Below, in pieces: positions 52,915 through 64,000 of a stretch of DNA of 64,000 nucleotides; position 1 is the first letter of the stretch; each line of letters begins with the position of its first letter. The stretch covers positions 910,748-974,747 of the forward strand of contig CAXAMN010022729.1 of NCBI GenBank assembly GCA_963970005.1. Reading direction: 5' to 3'. This DNA is from Durusdinium trenchii (lineage: Eukaryota > Sar > Dinophyceae > Suessiales > Symbiodiniaceae). The notes under the pieces were generated by a model. That model searched no databases, was not told the origin of the DNA, and worked only from the letters and a program-made list of their open reading frames with translations. A program made the position numbers and the translations under genes.

Positions 52915-55900
52915 ATGTTTGGTGCCACTCAGCCTTTTGGCGGAGGAGGCTTTGGTGCAACCGGGGGCGGGTTGCCGGCCGCTCAGACCACCAATGAAAG
53001 GAGGTGAGGTGTACTTATATGTGCTATACATATACACGCAGTATATATAGATATATATGTACAAGATTTAATTGTTTAGCTGCTAGTGAATGATCCCCTT
53101 CGCCGCTCAAGGTTTGGAGGTGGATGTGGTGGCGGATGTGGTGGATGTGGAGGCTGCGGAGGATGTGGCGGCTTTGGCACCCCACAGATCAAGGACCCAA
53201 ACACCAATCAGGACTGCATTTTGAGGAATGTATTCGGTGCGCTTTGAATGATTGAAATGTCTAAAGAACCTGTCCGAAAGGAATCCACCCTGAGCATGTA
53301 ATTATCAAGAGCTATTGTGATTGTAGCCAAGCTGCCAGAGTGTTTGTTCGTGGTGGTGATGTTCAGTCAGGACGCTCCTGTGCCAGAAGGTCCCAGTGAT
53401 TCTATCAGCTGCTTGCGGTGGTCGCCATCTGCAAACATTTTCGCATGTGGTTCCTGGGACAAGAGACGCTCAGAAGCATGAAGGTCGGTCAGACCATAGG
53501 AAGACCAGTCCTTGCTACTAGTAGTAATGCCAGGAGCTAAAGCTACTAGTAGAAATGCCCTTCGTTACTAGTAGTGTCCTCTTGTTACTAGTAGTACGAC
53601 CAGGAGCTACTAGTAGCGATGCCGCGGTGATGCCCTTTGCTCCTAGTAGCGTCCGTTTGTTTGCCAAGATGTGAGGTGTTCGCATTTGGGAGGTCACAGC
53701 CCAGAATATTGCCCCACGAGCCTTGCAATAATTATCATTAGCCTAGGTGGGCAGCATGCAACATGTGTTTCATGTTCTTCCGTGGACTCTTGCAAAAGTG
53801 CACCCCATGCTTTCTGTGATGAGGTATGGCTTACAACCATGAGGCGCCAGTCCTTTGCTGCGCCTTCTCCAAGGATGGGCAGCGGATATTCAGCGGCGGC
53901 TGTGACAACAAGGCAAGTTCCAGTTTCTATTGCAATGCGGCAAGTATGTATATACATATGCATATATATAATATGGTATTGTATTATATATATATATATC
54001 ATATGTCATATATAGTTTGGTTGTACCCCGCAGCCTCTACCACGAGGTGAAGATGAAAGTCCTCCAGACGCAGCAGGAACAACAAATAGGCACAGAGCCT
54101 TGACGAGCCTTGGCCTTGGTCTGACTTCAGCTTTGGTCTAAGGTCAGCATGACGCACCTGTCAAGGAGGTCTTTGTGCTGGATGAAATGAATATGGTTGT
54201 TTCCGGCAGCTGGGATCGGACGTTGAGCCTCTCGGCAAACAAATGTGTTTTGGAGGTTGGACCAGATCGGCACATTCTGGCATGTTTGCTCCATCGAGAT
54301 GACTGAGCGAGGATTCTGGAATTTGCAGCAGCCGACGCCAGTGGCAACTCTCCAACTGCCAGAGCGATGCTTGAAAAGCACAAGACTAGACATAAGAGCT
54401 CCTAAGTGCTAAGGCATGCTAAGGCCATTCGTTGCAGAAAGGGCATGACTTGCGTTGACTGGTTGTGAGGAGTGTACACAATGGATGTGAAATTCCCTTT
54501 GCTTGTGGTGGGCTGCGCGGAGAGGCATGTGCACTTTGTCGGAAGCATCAGCTTGTAGCTTTGGCATTCGGCCCGCAGCCCAGAATACGGATCCAATTTG
54601 GCCACCAAGGCTGGTGTACAACCTGCAAGCCATCCAGCAGAACCCGAACCCTTACAAGCAAGGCCAAACTGCTCTGAAAATGCAGACACGTGCGATTAGC
54701 TCCTTGGTCAAGGAGCAGATCATGATTCGCCAGCTGGTTCAATCTGGTTCAAGTTTGGGTTATGGTTCACAAGCTGCCAAGCTCAGCTAGGCACAAGGGT
54801 TTCCTCATTCCACCTTTGGACATACAATATATCCTGCACATAAAGAATGGTATGTCGTTACTTAAATATGTGTATGTAGTATCTATATATATATATATAT
54901 GTATATAAGACATATTTAGTTACAAGACAACCCACAGCCAAACTATACATGACAATTTGCAAACCGTCACATTGCTGGCTCCCACATACCAGTTGCAGCT
55001 ACTCATTTCCGGAAGCCTCCCTGCAAGTCGTCATAGGGGCTCGAGTTGCCAAGCACCCGCGAAAGAACTCTTTCTAGGTTTTTGCTAAACCCTGGAAGTG
55101 AAGTCGATGAGGTTGCTTTCCAGATAAGACTGGCTACGCAGTGGGATCTATAGAGGGCCGCTGCTCCATAGCATACATCGAGGATACCTCGAAGAACTTT
55201 GCCTTCAAGTGTCTTGACAGTTGGTGCCATTCACTGAAAGACTTGACCAGCTCAACAAATGGCATGGCTTGTCTTGCAATGTGGACAAAGGTGCCATCGA
55301 ACCAATACCGAAATCTACGCGGTGAACGACATAGATTTCCATCCGCAGATGGGGAGACTCTTTTGCAATTAAACAGTTCAACACGTGTGGCTGCTGCCTT
55401 TTAGGTTTGGACAAGGTGGGGCAAGCCTGGTTTGCTTTCTGTTTCAGGACGTTTGCTACCTGCGGCGGTGACGGCACCTTCGTGTGCTGGGACAAGGAGA
55501 ATCGAATCAAAGCTGCATTATAGCTGTAGTAATCAGAAACAACGAACTTTTGACTCTTCATTTCTCCTCATCAGTTCGTTGATGAGCTAAGGACAGCGCT
55601 TGAAAGCCTTTAACTCCTGTCACTATCCCATCACAGCTGGAAAGTTCAATGAAACTCAGCATTGTTTATTCAACCGGGTTGCACGGATACTCTTGAAGAC
55701 CAGCTACGCTTTGCCCGAACAAAAGTAACATAGTAATAGTTCGTTGATGCTTTTTTGAGTTCAAAAGCTTGCGACTCTTCCCAAGGCAGCAGGGGACATG
55801 TACGCAGCGTGGTTCGCACTTGCACCAGAAAAGTGAGTGGCAGAATACTTTCAGTTGCTATTTTGTAGGTTGGAGGCCATCGCTAGTAGAAGAGTGCAGG

Positions 55901-56102
55901 AGGGGCAGAATACGTTCATTTGCTTTACATACCTTCGCTGCACACACAGTCTGCCCAACCGCAACTGTTTCGGTGCTTCGAGGCATATGCTGTGTCCTAT
56001 GATTGGAGTAGAGGTCACGAGCAGAACCATCCCTCTTTACCAAAGGGGGTGCCGGCCTTAGTGAAGGTTGGTGGAAACGGATGGAAAAGGTCTAGCGGCT
56101 AG
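52915..56102 (+). CDS. RAE1: mRNA export factor RAE1/Gle2, many exons
   Basis: A WD40 beta-propeller that binds nucleoporin 98 and helps mRNA leave the nucleus. Exon 1 (52915-53000) encodes MFGATQPFGGGGFG. Exon 2 from 53112 joins in frame through a G/C-rich FGGGCGGGCGG tract to DPNTNQDCILRN. Later exons: DSISCLRWSPSANIFACGSW (from 53371), GVRIWEVTAQN (about 53670), NHEAPVLCCAFSKDGQRIFS (53826-53913), VLQTQQEQQIG (about 54050), HDAPVKEVFVLDE and VVSGSWDRTL (about 54148-54222), FWNLQQPTPVATLQLPERC (54314-54372), MDVKFPLLVVGCAERHVHFV (about 54481-54541), GSIEGRCSIAYIEDTSKNF (55142-55200), EIYAVNDIDFHPQMG (about 55306), FATCGGDGTFVCWDKENRIK (55450-55510) and AYAVSYDWSRGHEQNHPS (about 55983-56036). 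The stop is at 56102. The order matches RAE1 throughout. About 12 introns carry AG|G borders, and some donors are not GT. Confidence 0.9.
53515..53655. repeat. CTACTAGTAG repeat cluster inside a RAE1 intron
   Basis: Several TACTAGTAGTAATGCC, GCTACTAGTAG and CCAGGAGCTA words lie in the intron between the exons at 53371 and about 53670. They belong to the same dispersed family as 6511 and 39101 and are related in text to the array at 1-300. Confidence 0.7.
53940..54000. repeat. TA microsatellite in a RAE1 intron
   Basis: TATATATA and ATATATAATATG runs. A similar tract lies at about 54885-54902 in a later intron. Confidence 0.85.
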
Positions 56103-57454
56103 GGTGATCAGAATTTCCAATATAGGCATTGCCAATCTCCAAGGGATCGGGAAAGGATCTTTTGCATCCTGACCAGCTTGTTGTTCCACACTGAAAGAGC
56201 AAACCCAACTCTCCTTGGATCATTGCCAGGTCTTGGTTCACAAAGTGCAGGCTACTGAAGTCCAACCAAAGAGTGGTGTTGGACAACGTTCCAAGCGGTG
56301 AGGCCGGGCGGGAAGTCCAAAAGAACATGAGAAGCACGCGATCTCAAACAACAAAGCAATGGGTCAATACATGAACATGGAGTCACGTAGCATGGACCCC
56401 TACAGTCAAGTGATGAAGTTGCCTCGAAGTCCATGGGACCAAGCCCTAAGTCGTGCTCGAAGCTCATTATGTTCGTGATTTGATGCAACCCAATCAGAGT
56501 CTTCAAAGTGATTTGTAGAGGATGGTACGTCAATCTCTTGTCCGCAAGACGCGTGAGGCTAGACCAATTGAGGCAATCTTGGCCAGGGGTGCTCTTGTAC
56601 AGCCACCCTTGGGCAGAGCTCACTGAGCTGTGCCAGGCACGACTTGCTCAATTATCATGTCTCACACCACTCCACACGAGCAGGAAAAACAAGAAGGATG
56701 GCCAGCTTTTCTTGTTTTGCCGTTTCTTCACCCCTTCAATTTCAATGTCAAACTCTCAACCTTGCTGAATGAAGCAACGAGAGCTTGCAAGTGCTTGGGG
56801 CTGTTTCGGTGCCTTGCATCTGGTTCATGGTTCACGGTGCGCGCGAGCTGCATTTTAGCTGCTCTTGAAGGAAACGTGTGATATCAGTATTGGCCGCACG
56901 TGAACATTCGCGGTATTGCATTTTGAAAGGCCCAAACATTCAGGAATTAAACAATCAAAATATACAACTTGTTATTTAGACGTTTCACTTAATACTTAAA
57001 ACTTACATACTCTACAAATTTAACAAAGGTGTTCCTACAAATCAAGCTCTTGGAATCCTTGCTTGTGATATTGAGCTGAATCGCTTGAAGCAACCTCATT
57101 CAATATGGGAGAAGGCTGGGCCGGACGCCAAACCTAATCACCGATAAGCGCTGGTTTGAGCTTTGCTGCTTTTCGAAGGCCAAGGTGGAAGTAGTGATGC
57201 AACCGTGAAGGCTATCGTCGAGCAGATAGGCTTGATGCTATGTTGCAATGCCTCTATCGATCGATAGACATTGCTAGCTTTGAGACCAGTGCAGAGTGGT
57301 GAGATCAGTTTCTGGCTTTTCTCGGCAACCTTTCTGCATTTAATTTCACTTGGTTACCTTGCTGCAACTTCCGAAGGCTCAATCCCAGTCCGAGAGAACT
57401 TCAGATAGTGCCCGGCACTTGCGGACCAATGGAGGCGCAGCAGATGCGCCCAAC
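56103..57454. other. No gene recognised
   Basis: Downstream of RAE1 only short open frames occur, none with a recognisable domain. The part at 56940-57010 is AT-rich. The 3' part may contain the promoter or 5' exon of the PPR gene. Confidence 0.35.
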
Positions 57455-58369
57455 ATGCATTCGGCGCAGAGGCAGATTGAGGACAGAGCGCTTGGCGGCC
57501 TTGGCCCTTTTGGCTCCTTCGGTGGCACCAAGCCTTGGCAAACTTGGCTCGGCGCTTTGCAAGTCCTTAGCCTTGCCACTGAAAGAGGCCTTCGTAAGAC
57601 CTATTACTATAATTTGGCAATCACTGGGTGTGGGAAGGACGGCCGTTGGCAGCTTGCTTTGGGATTAGTCTTCAGCCTTCGTGCAACCGGTCTTGCAAGT
57701 GACACTGTGACCATTGGAGCCGTGACAAATGCAGCTCAAGGGGCAGGACGGTGGATTGTATGCCTGCAGCTGCTGTCGACCATGGTGCGTGCAAACTACC
57801 AGAGTGACGCATTCACCATGAATACAATGATTGGGGGATTGGGGCGAGGTGGCAGATGGCAAATGTCTCTTCAGACGCTGCAAGAGTCAGAATTGCTGGG
57901 CATGCCATTAGAAGACATGACATACAATGCTGGCATGAATGCCTGTGAAAAATCAGCGAGGTGGGCCCACAGTCTCGACCTCTTCGAGGGAATGCATGCC
58001 AAAAGACTGCGTGCTGATGTCATCTCTTTGAGTACTTGCATCAGTGCATGCAGCAAGACCATCAGATGGAGTGAGGCAAAGCACCTTCTTGCTACTACAG
58101 CTGCATTGCAGATCCCGCTAAACTTGATTACATACAATGCAGTTATGGCCGCACTGTCTTGGGAAGCTGCTGTGAACCTTCTGGTGCTCATGAAAGGAGA
58201 GAGAATGGTACCCAACGTTATCACATATGGTGGTGCGCTTAGCTCTCAAGGAAGGCAGTGGCATCAAGCCTTAGTTCTCCTCAAAACGGTCCAGATTTGC
58301 CGACTAAAGGCAAAGGGGGTTGGGCTTCCAAGGTGGATCCAAATTTGTCCGAATGCCGAATGCACGTAA
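57455..58369 (+). CDS. Pentatricopeptide repeat protein
   Basis: PPR proteins bind organellar RNA through tandem helical pairs. The first ATG in frame is at 57455; the frame is open from 57350, so an upstream exon is possible. About seven 31-36-residue repeats follow one another: YYNLAITGCGKDGRWQLAL, TIGAVTNAAQGAGRWIVCLQ, TMNTMIGGLGRGGRWQMSLQ, TYNAGMNACEKSARWAHSLD, SLSTCISACSKTIRWSEAKH, TYNAVMAALSWEAAVNLL and TYGGALSSQGRQWHQALVLL. The GRW/ARW at the second helix is typical of dinoflagellate PPR arrays. The frame stops at 58369. No organelle-targeting peptide could be judged because the true N-terminus is uncertain. Confidence 0.85.
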   Translation: MHSAQRQIEDRALGGLGPFGSFGGTKPWQTWLGALQVLSLATERGLRKTYYYNLAITGCGKDGRWQLALGLVFSLRATGLASDTVTIGAVTNAAQGAGRWIVCLQLLSTMVRANYQSDAFTMNTMIGGLGRGGRWQMSLQTLQESELLGMPLEDMTYNAGMNACEKSARWAHSLDLFEGMHAKRLRADVISLSTCISACSKTIRWSEAKHLLATTAALQIPLNLITYNAVMAALSWEAAVNLLVLMKGERMVPNVITYGGALSSQGRQWHQALVLLKTVQICRLKAKGVGLPRWIQICPNAECT

Positions 58370-59707
58370 CCAAAAGGAAGTTTTGCCGGGTGATTGTCAG
58401 CAAAAGGTAGCCATGGCAGCCATGAATCGGGCAAACCCTCCAGAAGCCCCAGCAAAAAAACATCATTCGATGCCCAAAGACTCAAGGCTAAATGAGTCGT
58501 TCTGTTCATTTTAGGATCCCCACTTCCGGGGATTCTAGTCCTTTGCGGTCGGAGTCGTTCGTCACGATCACCGGCCGAGCATCCACAAAGCAAACAATAG
58601 GATACGGTTGCTATGTATATATACTGTTAATTATATATGTATATTTATGTATATTTATAATAATTGATGTTGCTTGCTGGATCCGTTGTTCTTTGCAGTT
58701 CGATCATGTTAGATCAAGAGAAATGATTCACAAGCTCGTTGCAGTGGCTTCGTGCAAAAACAATTACTTTATTGCCTTCTTCTGGAGATGCACACGGCGG
58801 CACAGGCCATCAGAGCATCCTTTGGCAGAAGATTAACTTAAGACCAAGACACTGGCACCAATCAGAAACGCTTCGTGCCTCTGAAGAAAAGACACGGCTT
58901 TCAGAGTGCACGAGGAAAAGGGCACGTTAGATTTGTTGGCCTTGGTCTCCGGCCTTTAGGAAGTTGCAGTTGGGTGTCTTTGTGAGACAACTCCAGGACG
59001 AGTCATGCCCGCCAGAGAGAGAAAGAGAGAGAGAGAGAGAGTGTGTGTGTGTGAGAGAAAGTGTGCTGGGAGAGAGTGGTTAGTGTATGTTTGTAGAAAG
59101 CGGTCCAGAATTCTGCGCACGCGAATGTACGCGCACCCATGCAGTGCTTGGACAGTTCAGTATACAGTAGAGTAGCTTCGAGCGCTGTGCTTCCACCATC
59201 AGAGGTGGTTTCGTTCAGAGCCAGAGGTGTTGCAGCAATGCTTGTCAGATACACGCGTGTAACATATTGTTACTAGAAAAGGCTACATAATGTATGAGAT
59301 CCCCAGCAGTGGCTTGTCCGTGTGCGCCAACGCCACGTATCTCGTCCTCGGATAAAGGTGACATACCTGAAGGAAGCAAGGGCTGGGACTGTGACTGGGG
59401 AGGAGAGAGTGGGGATCTGTTCAGTTGGGGAATAACCATCATACACCTGCACCCAGCCACTTTGTGTTGCAACTTAAAAAACTACTTAAAACAGTTGCAG
59501 ATATTTGAAGAAGGTTCTTTGTGTGAAAGTTGAAGAGCATGTGCACTAGCATCCATTGACCCTCATTCCCGTTGGTCGTAGGGCCCGAGCCAATCCTTTC
59601 AGCTTTTGCGGTAAAAGGGTGCGCCATGACCGCGTTTGGTTGCACTGTTCCCCTTTAGTGCCCTTCATCCCATTGCACGAGGGGCCACTAGTTGGCACCG
59701 GAGCCTG
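58370..59707. other. Intergenic with microsatellites
   Basis: TA-rich tract at about 58612-58665; GA tract at about 59017-59040 followed by GT at 59041-59052. Short open frames have no recognisable domain. The 5' end and LTR of the copia-type element that follows should lie in or before this stretch but could not be found without its partner. Confidence 0.4.
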
Positions 59708-61805
59708 ATGTTCGACTTCTCGGCTTTGTCCGAGCTTGGTGACGCTGGTGAGTATCCCCAGGACCACGATGACCCTTCGCCCGCTTCCGTGACATCGGAA
59801 CCTTCGTGGCGTTGTTCGAGTTGTGGGAACGACACCTTTGCTTGGACCGTTGAGGGATGGAAATGCGCTAGTTGCCACAGTGGAGACTACTACAATGCTG
59901 CTGTATCCCAGCGAAGAGAGACAGACAATGGCGTTTGGATGTATGTCCCCCGGTAATCCCAATCCCATGGTTCAGGTTCAGATCCGCCTCCGTTGGACCC
60001 TCTGCCGGACACGACATCGAAGGCGTTCGATCATAACCGGACACGTGTTGGCCATGCTTCACCTCATGAGGGACCATACCATGAGAGCAGAGAGCAGGCT
60101 GAATCGGAGGCTCCGACAGATGACCCTGTTGTTGATCCTGAGCATGCAGGTAGCACCACGTCGAGGAGCAGCCGCAGATCCAGGAAAAGAGCCCAAAATC
60201 GAGCTATGAACATTGCAGCACGACAAGATGTTGGAGTTGGCAATGTTGATACATTGAGCAATGCAGTGCATGGTACATTGTTTGATGAACAACAGCAACA
60301 ACAAAGCAATGCAGATTTGACAAGGCAGTTGGCACAGCTGGTACGCACATTGCAGCGTGCCGTTGACCAAGGTGGCAGTGGCAAAGCGTCCAAGAGCTCT
60401 GAAGGTTCGTCTTCTTGGAACTCCCAAAAGGGACCAGAAAGAGGAGTTCGATATCGTTCAGGAGCTCCACCACCTCCACCTGCCTGGAAGTATGCCAAAG
60501 ATGATCTTCGCAGTTTTCCCAAGTGGCAGAGAAAGCTGGAAATCTGGAAACGTCAAATCACCAGTTTCATGAGTCGCAAGGACGCTGCACTTTTGCTTTA
60601 ATTTACCACAGCTTGACTGGAGAGGCTGAAGAAGAGTTGGAACATTGTGATTTGGACAAGTTGGCATCGTCGGAAGGCATTGAGTACATTGAGCAGACAT
60701 TGAAATCAGGGCTGGCAACTCGTCTCGTTTATCAGAAGCGGAAGCTGATGAGCGACTACGAAAGCATTGTTCGACAACCGTCGGAGTCGGTCAGGGCTTT
60801 TGCAAATCGGTACCGACGAGCTGAACAAGCACTGCAGAGTGTCTCTGTCGACATCCGTGGGATGTACGACGACGAATCTCGAGGCAACAGATTGCTCGAG
60901 AGAAGCAGGTTGAGCCCAGAAAACCAAAGGTTGGTATTGATCGGTTCTGCCTACAACCTTGCCTATGAGGCCATCGTTGAGAGTTTGTGCATGAGTTTTC
61001 CGGAGCACAAGTCACCACCTCAGTTGTTTGGCAAGGACGGTCAACCGATCAAAGCATGACAGAGTTTCACATCCCCATCGACTTCATCCACGACAAGTAC
61101 TTCATCGAGTTCCTCAAGCTTCAAAGGCAAAGGCGAGGGCAAAGGCTTTGGCAAAGCCAAACACGCCTTTGTCACTGAGGTCGAAGACGACCAGCTGGAA
61201 GCCATTGAAGAGGAAGACGGTCCTCATGAGTCCGAAGCTGAACATGAGGTCGAGCAAGAAGATGATCAATACGATCAGCAGGAACTGGCCGATGAAGAGG
61301 CCTTACGGTGACAGCAAAGAAGTTGCAGTCGCTTAGATCCAAGTCGATTGAAGAGCGAAAGAAGACAAGTACATGCGCTGCCTGTGGACAGGTAGGTCAC
61401 TGGAGTGGAGACAGCCAATGCCCAAAGAGTTCCAAAGGAAAATCTGATGGCAAAGGCAAATCCAAAGATGGCAGCAAGAGTACGCCGAAAAAGGTGTACA
61501 TGAGTCTCCACCATCCTGACGGGTCCACAACCAGCCACCACCAGGAGGATGCACCGGTTCACAACTTCTTCACCTTCGTTACATTGATGGTTCATGAGGT
61601 TTGTGTTGCAGGTACATCTTTGTATGGGAAGATGTTCATAGACACCGCTTGCCAGAGGACATGTGCGGGTTTGAACTGGTTGGACGGGTACAAAGCATTG
61701 CTACATCAGCATCAACTTCGTTGCAAGACGGTGCCGTCGGCTGAGGCTTTTCAGTTCGGCAGTGGAGCACCTATGCACCCAAAATGTTTTTGGCAGAAAG
61801 GCTGA
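59708..61805 (+). pseudogene. gag: Gag and protease of a second copia-type element, broken
   Basis: The ATG at 59708 opens MFDFSALSELGDAGEY and a CX2C...CX2C zinc ribbon (WRCSSCGNDTF, WKCASCHSG). A TAA at 59954-59956 interrupts, and the same frame continues to 60601 with PSRSSRRS-type basic text, a Gln run and PPPPPAWKYAKDDLRSFPKW. Near 60590 the frame slips by one into YHSLTGEAEEELEHCDLDKL and QPSESVRAFANRYRRAEQAL, the Gag core. A TGA at 61057-61059 follows, then an acidic linker to about 61310. A third frame has the knuckle CAACGQVGHWSGDSQC and a protease-like FIDTACQRTCAGLNW. At least two in-frame stops and two shifts show decay. Confidence 0.75.
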
Positions 61806-61918
61806 CAGCACCTCATCGGTTCCTGTTCCAGCCCCATTCACTCCAAGCAGACGTGTTCGAACAGCCAGGTCACGGACACCCACATCAGTACGAAGAACTG
61901 AAAGGACGGCCACGCTGA

Positions 61919-64000
61919 CCGATCCTTACATGCCACCTGAGGCACTGGCAATCCAAGATCAGAGAGTCTTTTGACCCTTCTCAACCTTCAGCACCACATC
62001 CAGGTAATGGTGAGAGAGCGCCTAACAATGCGGCTGGGTGGCTCACACCGCATGGCCTTGATCCATCACCGCCTCAAGCGCTACCAGACCAGCCAGTTGA
62101 CCTCACAGGTGATGATGATGATGGACAGCCAGACCTGTCCAGAATAGTCCCAACAACACCAGAGGGCATTGCAGACGAGCCCTTGCCTCAGCTTCCGGCC
62201 AAGCGGCCATTTGACACTTTGAAGGCAGACGTCTCTGCCCGGATGAACACTCCAGGTAGCTTCGAGCTCTATGGCTACCAGAGTGACTTTGCAAGACCTT
62301 TTCAGAATTTAGAATGCTGGGCACGGCTCGACCTTTTTGTTTCACAACCTCAACTCCCAATGTCATCAGGACCACCGATGAGCTATGTGAAATGGCGTCG
62401 CACCATTGATGCCAACGCCAATGAGCTGATCTTTGAAGGTGTCATCGACCCTGATGAGGAAGAAGAGAACAAGCTCCATTTTGGAGAACCAAGAAACATC
62501 ATCACTGAGTTTTGGTTCACTCCACCATCTGAGGCAAACCACTACTACTACGGCTATGACGAGACCATTCGTGAAATTGAGCCAGGATGGGATGGTTCAG
62601 ATGAAAATTACCTGCCTCCCACCAAGCGCTACTACCAGGTCTACGTCGAGCAACTAGCCTCCAGTGTTGATGACCTGCTGAGCCGCCTGTCAGATTCGGA
62701 CACCGACGTTGATGACTACAAGACTGGCAAAAGGCTCACAAGGCAGGAGAAGAAGCAGATTGAAAAAGAGTTGAGTTTTCACGACATTTTGTCGCAATCA
62801 GACGAGTACATTCAGAAGTTCATTGAATCGGCACAGAAAGAGGAAACCAGCTTTCTGGAGTGGAAGTCATTGAAACCAGTTCCTCCAGAAGAGACGAAAC
62901 GCATCCTCTCTGACCCCGAGCAGAAGAAGAGAGTCATTTCTTCAAGGGCTTGCTACAGGGACAAAAACAAAAATGTTCCCCCACTCAAAGCCAAAACCAG
63001 AATTGTAGCAAGGGGCAATCAAGATCCTGACTTGCAAAGCCTAACACGACAAGCACCAACGCCAACCCGTGTCAGCGAGATGATGACCTTCCTCATCTTC
63101 CTTTCAGGATTGCACTCCAAGGCCTTCCGGAGTGACAAGGTTTGGAAGTTGTGGGCTGGGGACGCATCCACGGCGTTCTTGCAAGGCCAGCAGGACTTGA
63201 GCGAGAGGGCAGGCAAGCTTTACCTCAAAGCACCACGAGATCCCTTGCTGATCAGAGCTGGTGTTTTCAAGAGCGAGCTGTATGAGATACTGGGAAATGT
63301 GTACGGCCTCAGCAACGCACCGTACACCTGGGCACAGGAAGTCACCAAGAGGTTGGTCAATCTGGGATTCATCGTTCACAGTTTTGATCGTATGATGTTT
63401 TGGTATCCTGACCCAGACAATGCACCATGCCCAGCTGCAGTTCTCATTTGCTACGTTGATGATTTCCTCATCACCTTCAACACCTCCTTCCCATTCCAAC
63501 AGTTTGTTGACTCCTTCAAGTGGGGCTCGCAACAGTTTTTGGAACAAGGTCCACCGTTGGTTTTCAAGGGCAAAGAAATCCACCTGGAACAGACTGGCGA
63601 CGTCCAGACCCTCAGGATTGTCCAAGAGACCTTCATCACCAACCTTGAGATGGGACAGGTTGGAAAGAAGCAGAACAAGGCCGAAGTTCTTGCCAGCCAT
63701 GTTTGGCCGGAATTCAGGTCCATCAGCGGTTGCCTACAGTGGCTGTCAGGCCAGACACGTTTGGATATTTCATCAGCAGTTTCATTGTCCAATCGAGGAC
63801 AGGAGACGACCTATGCTGACCTTGACTGTTTGTACAAGACGCTGCAACATGTTAAGGATACATCCAAGCTTGGCATCCGGCTGTATCCAGTACCGATCGA
63901 TGAGAGCACGGTCGTGATGGCGTACTCCGACGCCAGTTGGGCGAACGCTCAGGGGAGCGCAAGTCAGCATGGACAGATCATCTTGCTGGCGCCAGCGACT
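61919..64000 (+). pseudogene. pol: RT and RNase H of the second copia-type element, cut by window end
   Basis: The frame is open from 61919 to the window edge. A linker (LPAKRPFDTLKADVSARM) leads to the RT: TRIVARGNQDPDLQ (about 62996), WAGDASTAFLQGQ with the motif A Asp (about 63154), LYEILGNVYGLSNAPYTWAQ, and CYVDDFLITF with an intact YVDD box (about 63452). RNase H begins at AYSDASWANAQGSASQHGQ near 63921 and runs off the end. Between the protease (ending about 61805) and this frame only about 350 bases remain and no integrase motif is visible. The element is therefore probably an integrase-deleted copy. Confidence 0.8.

Overview
The window looks like nuclear DNA of a dinoflagellate, most likely a member of the Symbiodiniaceae or a relative. 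This is inferred from the mix of content, not from a marker gene. Host genes are cut into many short exons with loose intron borders (repeated AG|G, some GC- or GA-like donors). TA, GA and CTAC microsatellites are common. Copia-type retrotransposons carry KG-rich Gag proteins. A LINE carries a cytosine DNA methyltransferase, an arrangement reported for Symbiodinium. No bacterial operon, rRNA or tRNA gene was seen.

Layout. 1-5.3 kb: a minisatellite, then scattered exon-like segments of unidentified plus-strand genes, one ending in KDEL. 5.3-10.6 kb: a many-exon gene for a secreted class 3 lipase, in a region that also holds two Cys-rich motifs. 10.6-16.3 kb: microsatellites around a 603-base assembly gap, several tandem repeats and AT-rich DNA, ending in a 138-base hairpin. 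16494-33047: a copia-type retrotransposon with two identical 125-bp LTRs, a TTTTT target duplication, Gag, Pol and an extra 3' reading frame. Its pol is split by an 8656-bp DNA transposon (21266-29921) with 31-bp inverted ends and a GGTC duplication. That insert carries, on the minus strand, a degraded transposase-like gene, a Lys-rich protein, a Trp-rich protein with a HAD-like phosphatase domain, and a further coiled protein. 33-41.6 kb: sparse exon-like pieces. 41694-52480: a complete minus-strand LINE with two intact large ORFs, a poly(A) end and a 16-bp target duplication. It sits in one arm of a hairpin repeat. 52915-56102: a many-exon RAE1/Gle2 mRNA export factor. 57.4-58.4 kb: a PPR protein. 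59.7-64 kb: a second, broken copia-type element without a visible integrase, cut by the window end.

The most unusual signal is inside the nested DNA transposon. Roughly fifty short palindromes share a CTT-loop-AAG core (loop TTGTC or a close variant). Their outer arms, usually 7-13 bases, differ from copy to copy but pair within each copy. They lie in coding and noncoding DNA and next to start codons, and were not seen in the flanking retrotransposon, the LINE or the host genes. In tandem arrays the spacers stay alike while the arms change together.
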